NCBI GenBank assembly: GCA_017557405.1
Contig: JAFYYV010000030.1
Coordinates: forward strand, 1 to 49,332
DNA length: 49,332 nt
Direction of reading: 5' to 3'
Source: Prevotella sp.
GTDB lineage: Bacteria > Bacteroidota > Bacteroidia > Bacteroidales > Bacteroidaceae
Shown: piece by piece, positions 1-8,682 of the stretch
Layout of the letters: the number at the start of each line of letters is the position of its first letter
Numbering within the stretch: position 1 is the stretch's first letter
Position numbers and translations under genes: made by a program
The notes under the pieces: model-generated
What the model was told of the DNA's origin: nothing
Databases searched by the model: none
Seen by the model: only the letters and a program-made list of their open reading frames with translations

Positions 1-116
1 AAACCTTCGAGAATGGCAATGTGGAGTGGCATAACCTGAGCGGCCAGAAACTCAACGGGAAACCATCTGTCCCTGGACTCTACATCGTGAACGGCAAGAA
101 AGTGCTGGTGAAATAA
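1..116 (+). CDS. 3' end of a secreted/surface protein (partial)
   Basis: Only the last 37 codons lie in the window, read from base 3 to the TAA at 114-116. The tail reads LSGQKLNGKPSVPGLYIVNG followed by KKVLVK and stop. This is the Prevotella-type C-terminal secretion tail (LxGQ, then GxYIVNGKKVxVK) seen on exported proteins sorted by a Por/type IX-like route. The product is therefore probably a surface or secreted protein, but its functional domain lies outside the window. A similar tail ends the protein encoded at 29087-30778. Confidence 0.75.
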   Translation, partial: TFENGNVEWHNLSGQKLNGKPSVPGLYIVNGKKVLVK

Positions 117-150
117 TCAATTTGTTGAATCATTCAAAAAAGATAAAGTC

Positions 151-360
151 ATGAAAAAAAAATATATGATTCCGCAAACAGAAACCGTGAATGTTCGTCT
201 AAATTCCTCAGTATTGGATGGCATCCCTTTCGGAAGGACAAGCCAAGGTATTGGTGGAAATAATGAATGGAACGATGCCAAGGAGCAAAACTTTGACGAC
301 TTCAATTCCGAGGAAGACATCTGGGCAGGTCGTCAAATGAAGGATGTCTGGGAACGTTGA
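151..360 (+). CDS. Small conserved hypothetical peptide (69 aa)
   Basis: The product starts MKKKYMIPQTETVNVRLNSS and ends in an acidic and tryptophan-rich stretch (EEDIWAGRQMKDVWER). It has no convincing signal peptide, transmembrane segment or catalytic motif. Short Prevotella proteins opening MKKKYxxPxTE, with a glycine-rich middle and an acidic end, often follow secreted-protein genes, and this one lies 34 bp after such a gene. It is probably cotranscribed with the upstream gene and closed by the strong hairpin at 426-462. The function is unknown. A small exported peptide or a precursor is possible but unsupported. Confidence 0.6.
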   Translation: MKKKYMIPQTETVNVRLNSSVLDGIPFGRTSQGIGGNNEWNDAKEQNFDDFNSEEDIWAGRQMKDVWER

Positions 361-425
361 GCCTCTGCCCCTATAGGGGCGATATGAAGAGAAACCCTTT
401 TCATTATACATATTATGTTTGATTC

Positions 426-470
426 GTGCGGATGCTGGCTATGTGAATAGCTGCATCCGTACTTTTTTAT
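426..470 (+). terminator. Strong intrinsic terminator
   Basis: GTGCGGATGC (426-435) pairs with GCATCCGTAC (453-462), using one G-T wobble. The helix continues inward through GCTAT/ATAGC, and six T residues follow at 463-468. It ends plus-strand transcription of the 151-360 gene, just before the 3' end of the convergent helicase gene. A second small palindrome, GCCCCTATAGGGGC, lies at 367-380 without a T tract. Confidence 0.75.
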
Positions 471-472
471 GT

Positions 473-3265
473 TCAATCGAAGTACTTCAGGATGGGGTTC
501 ATGAAACGTGTGAGTTGCCGCGGTTTCACCTGCCCTCGCATATCGATGCGCGAGAGGCATTGAGAAATGTAGAGGCGTCGTTTTGCCCGAGTGATGGCCA
601 CATAGAACTTGCGAGCGTCTTCGGCGATTCCATCTTGGTTATCGCGATTGAAATAGCTAGGATAGCGGTCGTCAACGGCATCAAAGACTATCACATTGTC
701 GAACTCCAAACCTTTCGCCTTGTGAACGGTTGTGACGAAGATGCGGTCGTGGAGACTGGGACTATTGCATAGGTCGGCCTCCTTGAGCGTATTGAGTTCG
801 AGGATGTGGCTACTCAATTGAGTGGCCAATGAAACTTCGTTATCAGCGTCTACGATGTCGCATGCCAAATAATGGGCGATGCGTTGGAGGCTTTCTACAG
901 GAGTGATGATGGCTCCGTCGAGCAATTGGTCGTACACATGAAGCATCTCGCTAACCAATGCCGGGTGTTCTTGGTTACCATGTTGGACGTAGAGGTTCTC
1001 TAAGGCATGCAGATACAGCTGTTGATAGTTGCGCCGAAGTGTCTCGACATGGTTCTGCACACGTTTTTGCACCATGAACTCTCGTTGGGAGGGTATCACG
1101 GCAAGCGCTTTCTTGTAGCAGTAGTGCACGACAGAGCAGGTGGCGGCGACGTCGGCATCGGCAAGGTGGGTGTTCTGTCCCGACAGATGAAGGACCTCGA
1201 GTAGATGCTTCAATTTGTACTCCTTCAAGTCGGGTTGAAGCAGACGGATGAGTTTCAAAGAATCGAAGACACGTGGGCATTGTCGAACAAGGTCCACTTG
1301 TGGCAGATACCTACGCAAATTGTTATCCAAGATATGGTAATCGTACTGGACATTGTGCCCTAAGAGCACACCGTCGCCAACATAGTCAAGGAAACGAGTG
1401 AGCGCCTCAACGGGCGTCAGTTGCACATTGTGACGGAGCTCCTCGAGTATGGGATTGGGAACATCACCAAGCATGGCGGGAATCTCACGATTGGTCTGTA
1501 TGAAGACATTGAATTGCGAACCTTCCACGACTTGCCCTTGGCGCATGCGAACGGCGGCTATCTGCACGATGTCATCGGAATAGATGTCGAGCCCCGTGGT
1601 CTCCGTGTCGAAAACAACGATGTCAGTGGTATAGTACGCCTTGCAGAATTCCTGGATATAGGTGCTGTCTTGGTAAAGCAGGAAATCGCTAGGTAGCATA
1701 GCACGATTGAGTAACGATCGCGTGAAATTGCGGGCGAAGTTCTGCGTCTCAAACACATGAATGCCTTTCATCAACCTTGCCCAAGCAATGAAATTATGTT
1801 CGTTGGAGAGGATGTTGAAATGGGCGAATAGCATCTTCACCTGTGGCGAAGAGAACACATCCTGACCAGAGACCTTGAAATGTTGCACTTGGAGTTTCAA
1901 CAGTTCCTCACTGAGTTCATCGGCATCGGTGTTGGAATTGACGATGATGGCGGTCGTCTCATCGGGATAGTCAGCAGCAAGATTGGAGGCGAAACGTGCC
2001 ACGTCGTAATACTCGGTGTCAAGAACGTTGCTCCGCATAATACGAAGCGGAGACTGGCCGCTCACCCCATTTCGAGCATTGGTAGATTGGGAACTCTCGG
2101 GCAACAGGGAAGGATGGATGTTAAGAATGGAACGCGCATATTCGTTGAACACCTCAAGCAGATATGCTGGCGAACGATGATTGGTGGCAAGATGATGGAT
2201 ATTGCCCGCACAACGCTGACGCAAGAGGTCGAGCGTGGCCAATCGAGCACCCATGAACGAGAAAATGGCCTGTTGCTCATCACCCAGATACATGACCGTG
2301 AAACGCTTTTCATTAAGGGAAGGGAGGGTCTTCTCGTTCAGCACAAGGTCGATGATGGCTTGCTGGAGTGGATTAAGGTCTTGCACCTCGTCCACCTGTA
2401 TCCATTTGTATTGTCGATAGTGACCGTCGTGCTCTTCATCGTCCCACGTTGTCATCGCGTCGTATGACAATATCAGCAAATCCTCGAAATCGACGAGTTT
2501 GTTCTCACGTTTGTATTGCTCGAATTGTCGGGCGAGGGTCATCTTGCGAAGCATGGTGCTGATGATGGCTTGTGAACCGATATCATAACCATCCATACGA
2601 GAAGCATCGGCATAGAAGTCGCTGTGGTCGTAGATGTCGAGCATCGCCTGAGCATCGAACGACATGCGTTGCACTTGGCAGATTTTCTGCATGGCAGCCA
2701 CATCGTTTGCATTACAACACTCGGGATGCAGACGAAGGGAACGGGGATGCGCCGCCCTAATCTGATGCATGAAATGCGAGAAATGCACAATCTCGAAATA
2801 CTCGCGACGTCGAGCGGCATTCTGTGCCACCAACGCCTCGTCGTCACCTTGATAGCGGGCGATGATACTGATGGTGTCCTCATCGTCGATGATGGAGGTC
2901 TCTGCGGCAAGAATGCCATTGTCGAACAAGAACTTAGAACAAAAACGATGCACATTGCCTACATAGACATCCGCCACCTCTCCATCATGAATATGCTCGT
3001 TGATACGCTCCACCATCGCACGTGCGGCACGATTGGTAAATGTCAGACAGAGCATCTCCGAATAAGGGACGCCGTCTTTCTCGTGAGCACGACGAATGCG
3101 TTCGGTGAGAATCTGCGTCTTCCCACATCCTGGAGGGGCCAACACCAGATGGTAACCTCCCTCGGCGGCTATCACCTCCCGTTGACTCTCATCGGGAACA
3201 AATCTCTTCCCGACGTTTTCCGCTCGTGTCTCATTGTTCGTGTCTTGAAACAAATCCATCACCAT
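473..3265 (-). CDS. UvrD/Rep-family helicase with an internal DnaQ-like 3'-5' exonuclease
   Basis: This 930-aa protein has a superfamily 1A helicase frame. Walker A is APPGCGKT (residues 43-50), followed by LTFTNRAARAM (74-84), Walker B VDEVQD (291-296), GDEQQAIFSFMGA (328-340), and a C-terminal VTTVHKAKGLEFDNVIVFDA (844-863) plus FYVAITRAKRRLY (887-899). Between the N-terminal helicase half and these last motifs sits a DEDDh exonuclease: DTET (553-556), GHNVQYDYHILD (636-647) and HLADAD (H700, D705). Both activities look intact. The protein is probably a repair helicase-nuclease that unwinds DNA and trims 3' ends; this is inference. ATG at 3265 and 3259 are both possible starts. It is divergent from the HExxH gene. 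Confidence 0.9.
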   Translation of the reverse strand: MVMDLFQDTNNETRAENVGKRFVPDESQREVIAAEGGYHLVLAPPGCGKTQILTERIRRAHEKDGVPYSEMLCLTFTNRAARAMVERINEHIHDGEVADVYVGNVHRFCSKFLFDNGILAAETSIIDDEDTISIIARYQGDDEALVAQNAARRREYFEIVHFSHFMHQIRAAHPRSLRLHPECCNANDVAAMQKICQVQRMSFDAQAMLDIYDHSDFYADASRMDGYDIGSQAIISTMLRKMTLARQFEQYKRENKLVDFEDLLILSYDAMTTWDDEEHDGHYRQYKWIQVDEVQDLNPLQQAIIDLVLNEKTLPSLNEKRFTVMYLGDEQQAIFSFMGARLATLDLLRQRCAGNIHHLATNHRSPAYLLEVFNEYARSILNIHPSLLPESSQSTNARNGVSGQSPLRIMRSNVLDTEYYDVARFASNLAADYPDETTAIIVNSNTDADELSEELLKLQVQHFKVSGQDVFSSPQVKMLFAHFNILSNEHNFIAWARLMKGIHVFETQNFARNFTRSLLNRAMLPSDFLLYQDSTYIQEFCKAYYTTDIVVFDTETTGLDIYSDDIVQIAAVRMRQGQVVEGSQFNVFIQTNREIPAMLGDVPNPILEELRHNVQLTPVEALTRFLDYVGDGVLLGHNVQYDYHILDNNLRRYLPQVDLVRQCPRVFDSLKLIRLLQPDLKEYKLKHLLEVLHLSGQNTHLADADVAATCSVVHYCYKKALAVIPSQREFMVQKRVQNHVETLRRNYQQLYLHALENLYVQHGNQEHPALVSEMLHVYDQLLDGAIITPVESLQRIAHYLACDIVDADNEVSLATQLSSHILELNTLKEADLCNSPSLHDRIFVTTVHKAKGLEFDNVIVFDAVDDRYPSYFNRDNQDGIAEDARKFYVAITRAKRRLYISQCLSRIDMRGQVKPRQLTRFMNPILKYFD

Positions 3266-3308
3266 TCATTTTTCATCTTTCATTTTTAATTTAGCGAAGC
3301 GTCCCCTC

Positions 3309-3325
3309 TTGGCACACTTTTTGCT
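3309..3325 (+). promoter_or_regulatory. Candidate sigma-54 (-24/-12) promoter
   Basis: TTGGCACACTTTTTGCT matches the RpoN consensus yTGGCACGrNNNTTGCW, with correct spacing and one mismatch (A for G). It sits immediately before the ATG at 3326. A transcript from it would start near 3336, which would favour the later in-frame ATG at 3383. No activator site was identified. Confidence 0.4.
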
Positions 3326-3712
3326 ATGATAAAAATGAAAAGAGTACTCATTTATCATTTAGGGCATAGCCCGCATCTTGCGATGATCATTATTCACAAT
3401 CGAATCATACCATTCCGGAAATACGAGGCCATCAACGTTCTCGGAATACTCTTCTGTCGGAAGGGCGTCACCATCACGACCGACCTCATCCAACATGAGC
3501 GCATACACACACGACAGATCTTCGAGATGGGCATGGTGGGATTCTATTTGTGGTACATCATCGAGTGGCTCATACGATTGCCGATGAAAGGGCACGCATA
3601 TTCAAACATCTCCTTCGAGAGAGAGGCCTATCAGAACATGCACGACCCGAATTACCTTCTCAAACGCAAACCTTACGCGTGGGTCAAATACCTGCGGAAG
3701 GCGAACAAATAA
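3326..3712 (+). CDS. Small HExxH protein, M56/gluzincin-like fold suspected
   Basis: The 128-aa product carries QHERIHTRQ, an HExxH zinc motif at about residues 58-62. A hydrophobic segment follows (MGMVGFYLWYIIEWLIRL), then FEREAY at about 93-98, whose glutamates could supply the third zinc ligand as in minigluzincin or BlaR1-type domains. The order HExxH, membrane-like helix, ExEA is what is seen; protease activity is inference. There are starts at 3326, 3335 and 3383. The last gives 109 aa beginning MIIIHNRIIPFRKYEA and fits the candidate sigma-54 promoter better. The 3' end overlaps the convergent GH97 gene by 29 bp. Confidence 0.7.
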   Translation: MIKMKRVLIYHLGHSPHLAMIIIHNRIIPFRKYEAINVLGILFCRKGVTITTDLIQHERIHTRQIFEMGMVGFYLWYIIEWLIRLPMKGHAYSNISFEREAYQNMHDPNYLLKRKPYAWVKYLRKANK

Positions 3713-5684
3713 TGATGCCGCCCATTGGCTGTATCGTCACCTTCGCCTCCCCCTTCTTGTTCACTTTCAACGTTTGCAAGGCCGATGTCGGCAGAATCTC
3801 TCCACCTTTCTTTGGCATGTCCACATAATATGGCACCGTCATGCCAGCAAACATAGGAAGATGAAGAGTCAGAGTCAACGCTTCAGCACCACCATTGAGG
3901 CCTCCCACATACCAATCGTTTCCACTGCGACGAGCAACCACGTAGTATTTACCTGGATAACCATCGATGAAACTAGTCTCATCCCATGCTGTAGGCATAT
4001 TCTTCAGGAAATCGAGCTCGAACTGCGGCAATTCACTCAGGTTGTTTGGTTGCATGGCAATACAATTCACGCTACATTGGTTCGTGATTCCCGTAGCCAT
4101 CTCAAACACGTCACTCGTAAAACGCTGGTGTCGACTCTTATTGTCTTTGCTCAAATATCGGTTCATGATCACCCCACCCCAGTCGAACGCAGCAACAGCA
4201 TTACGAGTAAAGGGATACATGGTCATCTCATACCCTTCCTTACGAGCGTGATAGTCGCTGAAATACACATTCTCACTCGCCAAAGCAGCCTCTGAACCCG
4301 CATAGTTCGGATACATACGTTCCCAACCACGAGGCAATGTGCATCCATGGAATATCACCTGCAGTCCATATTCGTTCGCATCGCTCAAAATGTCCTCATA
4401 AAGCCGCATCGTCTCCTGCTTGTCGCCTGCAAAGAAATCAACCTTGATGCCCTTCACGCCAATGCGCTGGAGCCAAGCCATCTCCTCCTTCCTCTTGATG
4501 GAATTGCACATGATGTTGCGCGGACCTTGAGGGGCATCATTCTCATAACCGTTGCTATTGTACCAAAGCAACAGATGAACGCCCTTCCCTTGGGCATATT
4601 TCGACAGTTGCTCTATTTTCTCACGACCAATCTGTGTGTCCCACCAGTTGTCGACCAACGTATATTCGAATCCCATGGCCGAAGCCAAGTCAATGAACTT
4701 CACCTGGTCATCGTAGTTGATACTTGTGTCCTGCCAAATAAGCCAACTCCATGTGTAACGACCTGGCTTGTAGTCCCATTTCGCCTCATAAAGTGGGTCG
4801 ACAACATCGTATGCTATGGTAGACTCCACGATGGGCTTCAGACTCCTGCCTACCGTAATAGTACGCCAAGGTGTCTCTCCTGGCAATGGAATGGCAGCCC
4901 ATTCGGAACCGAAACCGTTTTGTTCGCCTTTCTGAGGATAAGCAACGACATATCCCCTGCCCTTTTCGTAGTCGCTCAAACGAGAACCACAATAGCAACT
5001 TGTCACTCCTGTCTCGCTAATCAGCACCCAAAGGTCGCCGCTCTTGCCAGCGGAGTTTGGAATGGGGCTCTTGAACAAGCAAGGAAACGTATAGCCCACG
5101 CCAAACCGCGATGGTTCATCCATTGCCGCGTCGGCTCGGTATTCTTCCTCATAAGAAGGTTTAGTACGTTCCCAACCTGACATCGGCGTAATCTGAGGAG
5201 TCAGGAAGGTCGTCGTGCCATCGGGCAACAAGAATGAGGTCGCCTCCTCATAGACCACCGCACATTTCGGGTTGTCCCTCTGACCACGTCCCAACCCATA
5301 GCGGAACGCCACATCGTTGTCCGACACATTGAATGTCAAGGTCAACGGGAAGCCATTCTTCGTCACATATTCCAACACCATTTGATTTGCCACATAAGAC
5401 ACTTGCGAACGCTTCGTCCGAGTCATCGCATACGTTTTCTCAACAAGTGATTCTTTTGCGTCTTTTAGCGTCAGTCCCTCTGTAAAGTCGCCGACATTCG
5501 TCTGCAAACCCAAACGAGATGGCTGGACAACCTCAATACCATCGTAATGAACACTATACTCCAAATGCCCCTCGGTGTCAATCACCGACACCTGAAGCTT
5601 TCCATTTGGAGAACTCACTCGCTTCTCAACCCCCATTGCTGACAATGAAACGACCATCGTCAGCAAACAAAACATTTTTCTCAT
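3684..5684 (-). CDS. Glycoside hydrolase family 97, probably retaining (alpha-galactosidase type)
   Basis: The 666-aa product has a signal peptide (MRKMFCLLTMVVSLSAMG) and the GH97 layout: an N-terminal beta-sandwich to about residue 300, a TIM barrel (WDYKPGRYTWSWLIW, LVDNWWD), and a C-terminal beta domain. KVDFF places Asp416 where retaining GH97 enzymes such as BT1871 carry their nucleophile (Asp415); inverting SusB-type enzymes lack it. GSEAALASE (463-471) supplies candidate acid/base glutamates. A retaining alpha-galactosidase or related activity in the periplasm is inferred; the substrate is unproven. Its ATG overlaps the stop of the creatininase gene (ATGA), so it is the last gene of the amino-sugar operon. 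Confidence 0.88.
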   Translation of the reverse strand: MRKMFCLLTMVVSLSAMGVEKRVSSPNGKLQVSVIDTEGHLEYSVHYDGIEVVQPSRLGLQTNVGDFTEGLTLKDAKESLVEKTYAMTRTKRSQVSYVANQMVLEYVTKNGFPLTLTFNVSDNDVAFRYGLGRGQRDNPKCAVVYEEATSFLLPDGTTTFLTPQITPMSGWERTKPSYEEEYRADAAMDEPSRFGVGYTFPCLFKSPIPNSAGKSGDLWVLISETGVTSCYCGSRLSDYEKGRGYVVAYPQKGEQNGFGSEWAAIPLPGETPWRTITVGRSLKPIVESTIAYDVVDPLYEAKWDYKPGRYTWSWLIWQDTSINYDDQVKFIDLASAMGFEYTLVDNWWDTQIGREKIEQLSKYAQGKGVHLLLWYNSNGYENDAPQGPRNIMCNSIKRKEEMAWLQRIGVKGIKVDFFAGDKQETMRLYEDILSDANEYGLQVIFHGCTLPRGWERMYPNYAGSEAALASENVYFSDYHARKEGYEMTMYPFTRNAVAAFDWGGVIMNRYLSKDNKSRHQRFTSDVFEMATGITNQCSVNCIAMQPNNLSELPQFELDFLKNMPTAWDETSFIDGYPGKYYVVARRSGNDWYVGGLNGGAEALTLTLHLPMFAGMTVPYYVDMPKKGGEILPTSALQTLKVNKKGEAKVTIQPMGGIIICSPSAGI

Positions 5685-6493
5685 ATCTTTTTATCTAGTT
5701 CAATTGTAATATTTCTCTCTTTCTTCTCGTACAAAGAAGCGCTCTCGTTTACCTTTGCAAAAGCCTGTAGGAACTCCACATATTCACACACCACAGCCTC
5801 TACGAAACGACGTCCTTTCTCTGATGATGATTTCATGGGATTTCCAATCCCTGTATCTTTTGTCACCTCATTCCAATCACGCGGAATCCACACTTTTCCT
5901 TCTCTCATCGCTTTCAACGCAAAACTATTTCCTTTCCCCTCGCCTGCTTCATCCATATGAACCCATTCGGGGTGATAATACATCATGACCGATGTCTCCA
6001 ACTCATCCGCATGCTCGCCAAGCTCTTCGAAGAAATCCTTGGCATCCGCCATCTTCCACCACTCACTACTCGCTATGATAAAATCGGGATAGTCTATCGA
6101 CAAATCGCGAATCATCGGTTTGAAGACGTTCCCTCCATGTCCGTTTACAATCAGAAGTCTGCGGAAACCCTGTGCATACAATGAGGAGACAATATCATTC
6201 AAAATAGCTTTTTGTGTTTCGTATCTTGCATGGATGCAAAAAGGCAATGTGCGTTGGCCTGGATTCTGGGCGCCCATATTCATAGGGGGCATGACCATGC
6301 AATGGACACCATATTCCTTTGACACCCTTTCTGCAACATCCAACGCCACAGCATGTGCAAGGATACAATCTGTCAGATATGGTAGGTGTAGATTGTGAGG
6401 CTCTGTAGCCCCCCAAGGCAATAAAACTACATCAAACTGTTTGTCTTTTACACGTCCGTAGGTTGTTACCGACAAGTCAAATTCCTCTTTCAT
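5681..6493 (-). CDS. Creatininase-family metal-dependent hydrolase
   Basis: The 270-aa product opens MKEEFDLSVTTYGRV. It has the family metal motif: GATEPHNLHLPYLTD gives E, H two residues on and D eleven residues on, the spacing of Glu34/His36/Asp45 in creatininase. NGHGGN supplies another ligand histidine, and an acidic ELGEHADELETS segment follows. The family includes creatininase, FAPy deformylase and 3-dehydro-scyllo-inosose hydrolase, so it acts on cyclic amides or keto-sugars. NGHGGN, rather than the creatininase-like form with Glu, argues against true creatininase. The start at 6493 is preferred over 6520, because it follows the epimerase stop by 1 nt and is preceded by a GGAATAGG-like site. 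Its role between sialic acid genes and GH97 is unknown. Confidence 0.85.
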   Translation of the reverse strand: MKEEFDLSVTTYGRVKDKQFDVVLLPWGATEPHNLHLPYLTDCILAHAVALDVAERVSKEYGVHCMVMPPMNMGAQNPGQRTLPFCIHARYETQKAILNDIVSSLYAQGFRRLLIVNGHGGNVFKPMIRDLSIDYPDFIIASSEWWKMADAKDFFEELGEHADELETSVMMYYHPEWVHMDEAGEGKGNSFALKAMREGKVWIPRDWNEVTKDTGIGNPMKSSSEKGRRFVEAVVCEYVEFLQAFAKVNESASLYEKKERNITIELDKKI

Positions 6494-6494
6494 C

Positions 6495-7739
6495 CTATTC
6501 CTTTCGTTCAAATGAAACACTTTCGTTCTTTAATAGTTCCTGACAAAGAACGTGACTTTTAATCATCATACGTGGCACATGGAAGGGTCCTTTGAAGATA
6601 TTTCCTTTAGCTGGTTGAGCAACTGTTCCATCACGATGGAGATACCCATACCATTCGCCATAATCCACATCTGGAAAATGGCTATAGGTCCAATTGCTGA
6701 TAAGTTGGTGACGCTCCAAATACTTCTCTTCACCCGTTGCCTTATAGGCGTACAATGATGCAACGATTGCCTCGCATTGTGGCCACCAGAACTTCATGTC
6801 CTGCGAATAATCTTGTGGGGGAAGATTGCGACAATCACGGAAGTTGATGATACCACCAAATGGCTCGTCCCATCCCCACTGCCACGACCAATCGAAGATG
6901 GTCAATGCCAGGTTCTTCAGATGTTCGTCCCAGCCTCGATAGCAAGCCTCCTCCAATATAAACCAAGCAGTCTCTATGCAATGCCCAGGATTGATGGTCC
7001 GACCCATAATGGTATCTATGAACTCTCCATTAGGCCCCACCGTTTCCAACAATGCCTTGAACTCGGGATGGACGAAATATCGTTCCAAAGCCTTAAGCGA
7101 ACGGTCTATTTGTTCGTTCAACAGTTCGATTTGCTCTTTTTTCTTTTCTTCCTCAAGGAAAGTTTTCTCCACCGCCTCACGGATACGAGACGCCGTGTTG
7201 ATGAGAATCATTGTCAACGAATGGCCTTGACACTCCAATGTGGGCATATATTTGGATTCCAAGAGATTTGGAGTATATGCATAACGCTGAATCAAATGGA
7301 AGAGACGCAAAGCTCGTTCCACATAATCCTTGTCACCTGTCACCAGGCCATATTCCGACATCGCTATTGCAGCAAAGCACTCCGAAAACAGATAACGACG
7401 CTTTCGAAGTGGAGTGCCATCCGCCTTCACCTCAAAAAACATACGACCGTCTGTGTCCGTGCAATGCTGTTCTATGAAATCGATACAGCTTTTGGAGACT
7501 TCCAACCACACAGGGTTCCGCTCCACATTGTTATATGCATATGCGGCAATGAAACCAAAACGCCCCTGGAACCATACCGACTTCGTGCTGTCGATCAGCG
7601 TGCCGTCACGGTCAAGACAGGTATAGACACCACCATGCTGACGATCCCAACCGTGCTCTAGCCAGAAGGGCATGATATCCTCCGTGAAATCTTTCTTGTA
7701 AGATTCAGCCCATTTATGCAGATAATCTTTTATATCCAT
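6495..7739 (-). CDS. AGE-family 2-epimerase, probably ManNAc to GlcNAc
   Basis: The 414-aa protein has the (alpha/alpha)6-barrel signature of N-acylglucosamine 2-epimerases: WLEHGWDRQHGGVYTCLDRD near the N-terminus, KSVWFQGRFGF, NPGHCIETAWFILEEA with its conserved histidine, and KFWWPQCEA. The length is normal for the family. In Bacteroides sialic acid use, such an enzyme converts the ManNAc released by NanA into GlcNAc without a kinase. The gene lies 9 nt after nanA and 1 nt before the creatininase gene, which supports that role over the related cellobiose or mannose epimerases. It is expected to be cytoplasmic. Confidence 0.88.
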   Translation of the reverse strand: MDIKDYLHKWAESYKKDFTEDIMPFWLEHGWDRQHGGVYTCLDRDGTLIDSTKSVWFQGRFGFIAAYAYNNVERNPVWLEVSKSCIDFIEQHCTDTDGRMFFEVKADGTPLRKRRYLFSECFAAIAMSEYGLVTGDKDYVERALRLFHLIQRYAYTPNLLESKYMPTLECQGHSLTMILINTASRIREAVEKTFLEEEKKKEQIELLNEQIDRSLKALERYFVHPEFKALLETVGPNGEFIDTIMGRTINPGHCIETAWFILEEACYRGWDEHLKNLALTIFDWSWQWGWDEPFGGIINFRDCRNLPPQDYSQDMKFWWPQCEAIVASLYAYKATGEEKYLERHQLISNWTYSHFPDVDYGEWYGYLHRDGTVAQPAKGNIFKGPFHVPRMMIKSHVLCQELLKNESVSFERKE

Positions 7740-7748
7740 ACTTCTCCA

Positions 7749-8666
7749 TCAAAACTGGTTACAACGTGAGAAGAAATCGATTTGCTCCAAATCCCTACGC
7801 ATCGATTGCTCTTCCTCTTCCGTCATATTCTGGAAAGGAACACGATTAGGACCAAGATCAAAGCCCATCAATTTCATAATTCGCTTGCCTCCCACAATAT
7901 TGCCACGATACTGACAAATCACATTGATAACTGCCTGAGAGAAGTTTTGTTTCTCTCTTGCCGTCTCTATATCGCCACGTTTCCAAGCATCGATGATTCC
8001 CGTCAACTCGCGACCATTATAATTGGTCGTGCCACCGATTCCACCCTGTGCGCCTCCTTGTGCCAACGATGGCAGAATGGTCTCATCCTGACCATGAAGC
8101 ATATCGTATTTCCCATCTTTATAAAGACGACATTGGTTGTATTCATATAGGCTTTCAAATGTATATTTGATGCCTGCGAAATTGGGAATGCGTCCATCCA
8201 CAGCCTTCAGCAAGTCCAACATCGGGAGGTAAGCACCATTGAAAGCAGGTATATGATAATAATAGAAAGGCAACGATGGAGCAGCAGCAGCTATTGTCTC
8301 ACAATATTTCACTAATTCCTCTATACGACCAATCTTAGGAAACGGAGGTGCCATGCTACCGATACCCCACGCGCCAATCTTTTGGGCATGAGCAGCCAAT
8401 TGGATACTTTCGCGCAAACAGCAACTGCCGACATGGACGATAACTTTAAATCCTTCAGGAGCCACATTCACCCAACGTTCAGCCAGCATCATCCGTTCCT
8501 TCGTAGTAAGCATATAGCCCTCACCTGATGAACCATTGATGAAAACGCCTTTCAAACCGTTTTTCTGCAACATTGCAGCATAGGAAGCTATCGGTTCCAA
8601 ATTTACATCTCCATTCTCCTTCATTGGTGTGAACGGAGCATCTATCAATCCTATTATCTTTTCCAT
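7749..8666 (-). CDS. nanA: N-acetylneuraminate lyase
   Basis: The 305-aa product belongs to the DapA/NanA class I aldolases. It has GLIDAPFTPM at the start, the carboxylate-binding loop GSSGEGY (about 45-51), the catalytic tyrosine in YYYHIPA, and the Schiff-base lysine in FAGIKYT. It cleaves Neu5Ac to ManNAc and pyruvate. Neighbours on both sides (NanT-type transporter, AGE epimerase) support lyase rather than dihydrodipicolinate synthase activity. It starts 16 bp after the transporter gene, within one minus-strand operon. Confidence 0.93.
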   Translation of the reverse strand: MEKIIGLIDAPFTPMKENGDVNLEPIASYAAMLQKNGLKGVFINGSSGEGYMLTTKERMMLAERWVNVAPEGFKVIVHVGSCCLRESIQLAAHAQKIGAWGIGSMAPPFPKIGRIEELVKYCETIAAAAPSLPFYYYHIPAFNGAYLPMLDLLKAVDGRIPNFAGIKYTFESLYEYNQCRLYKDGKYDMLHGQDETILPSLAQGGAQGGIGGTTNYNGRELTGIIDAWKRGDIETAREKQNFSQAVINVICQYRGNIVGGKRIMKLMGFDLGPNRVPFQNMTEEEEQSMRRDLEQIDFFSRCNQF

Positions 8667-8682
8667 TTACTATTATTTTATT

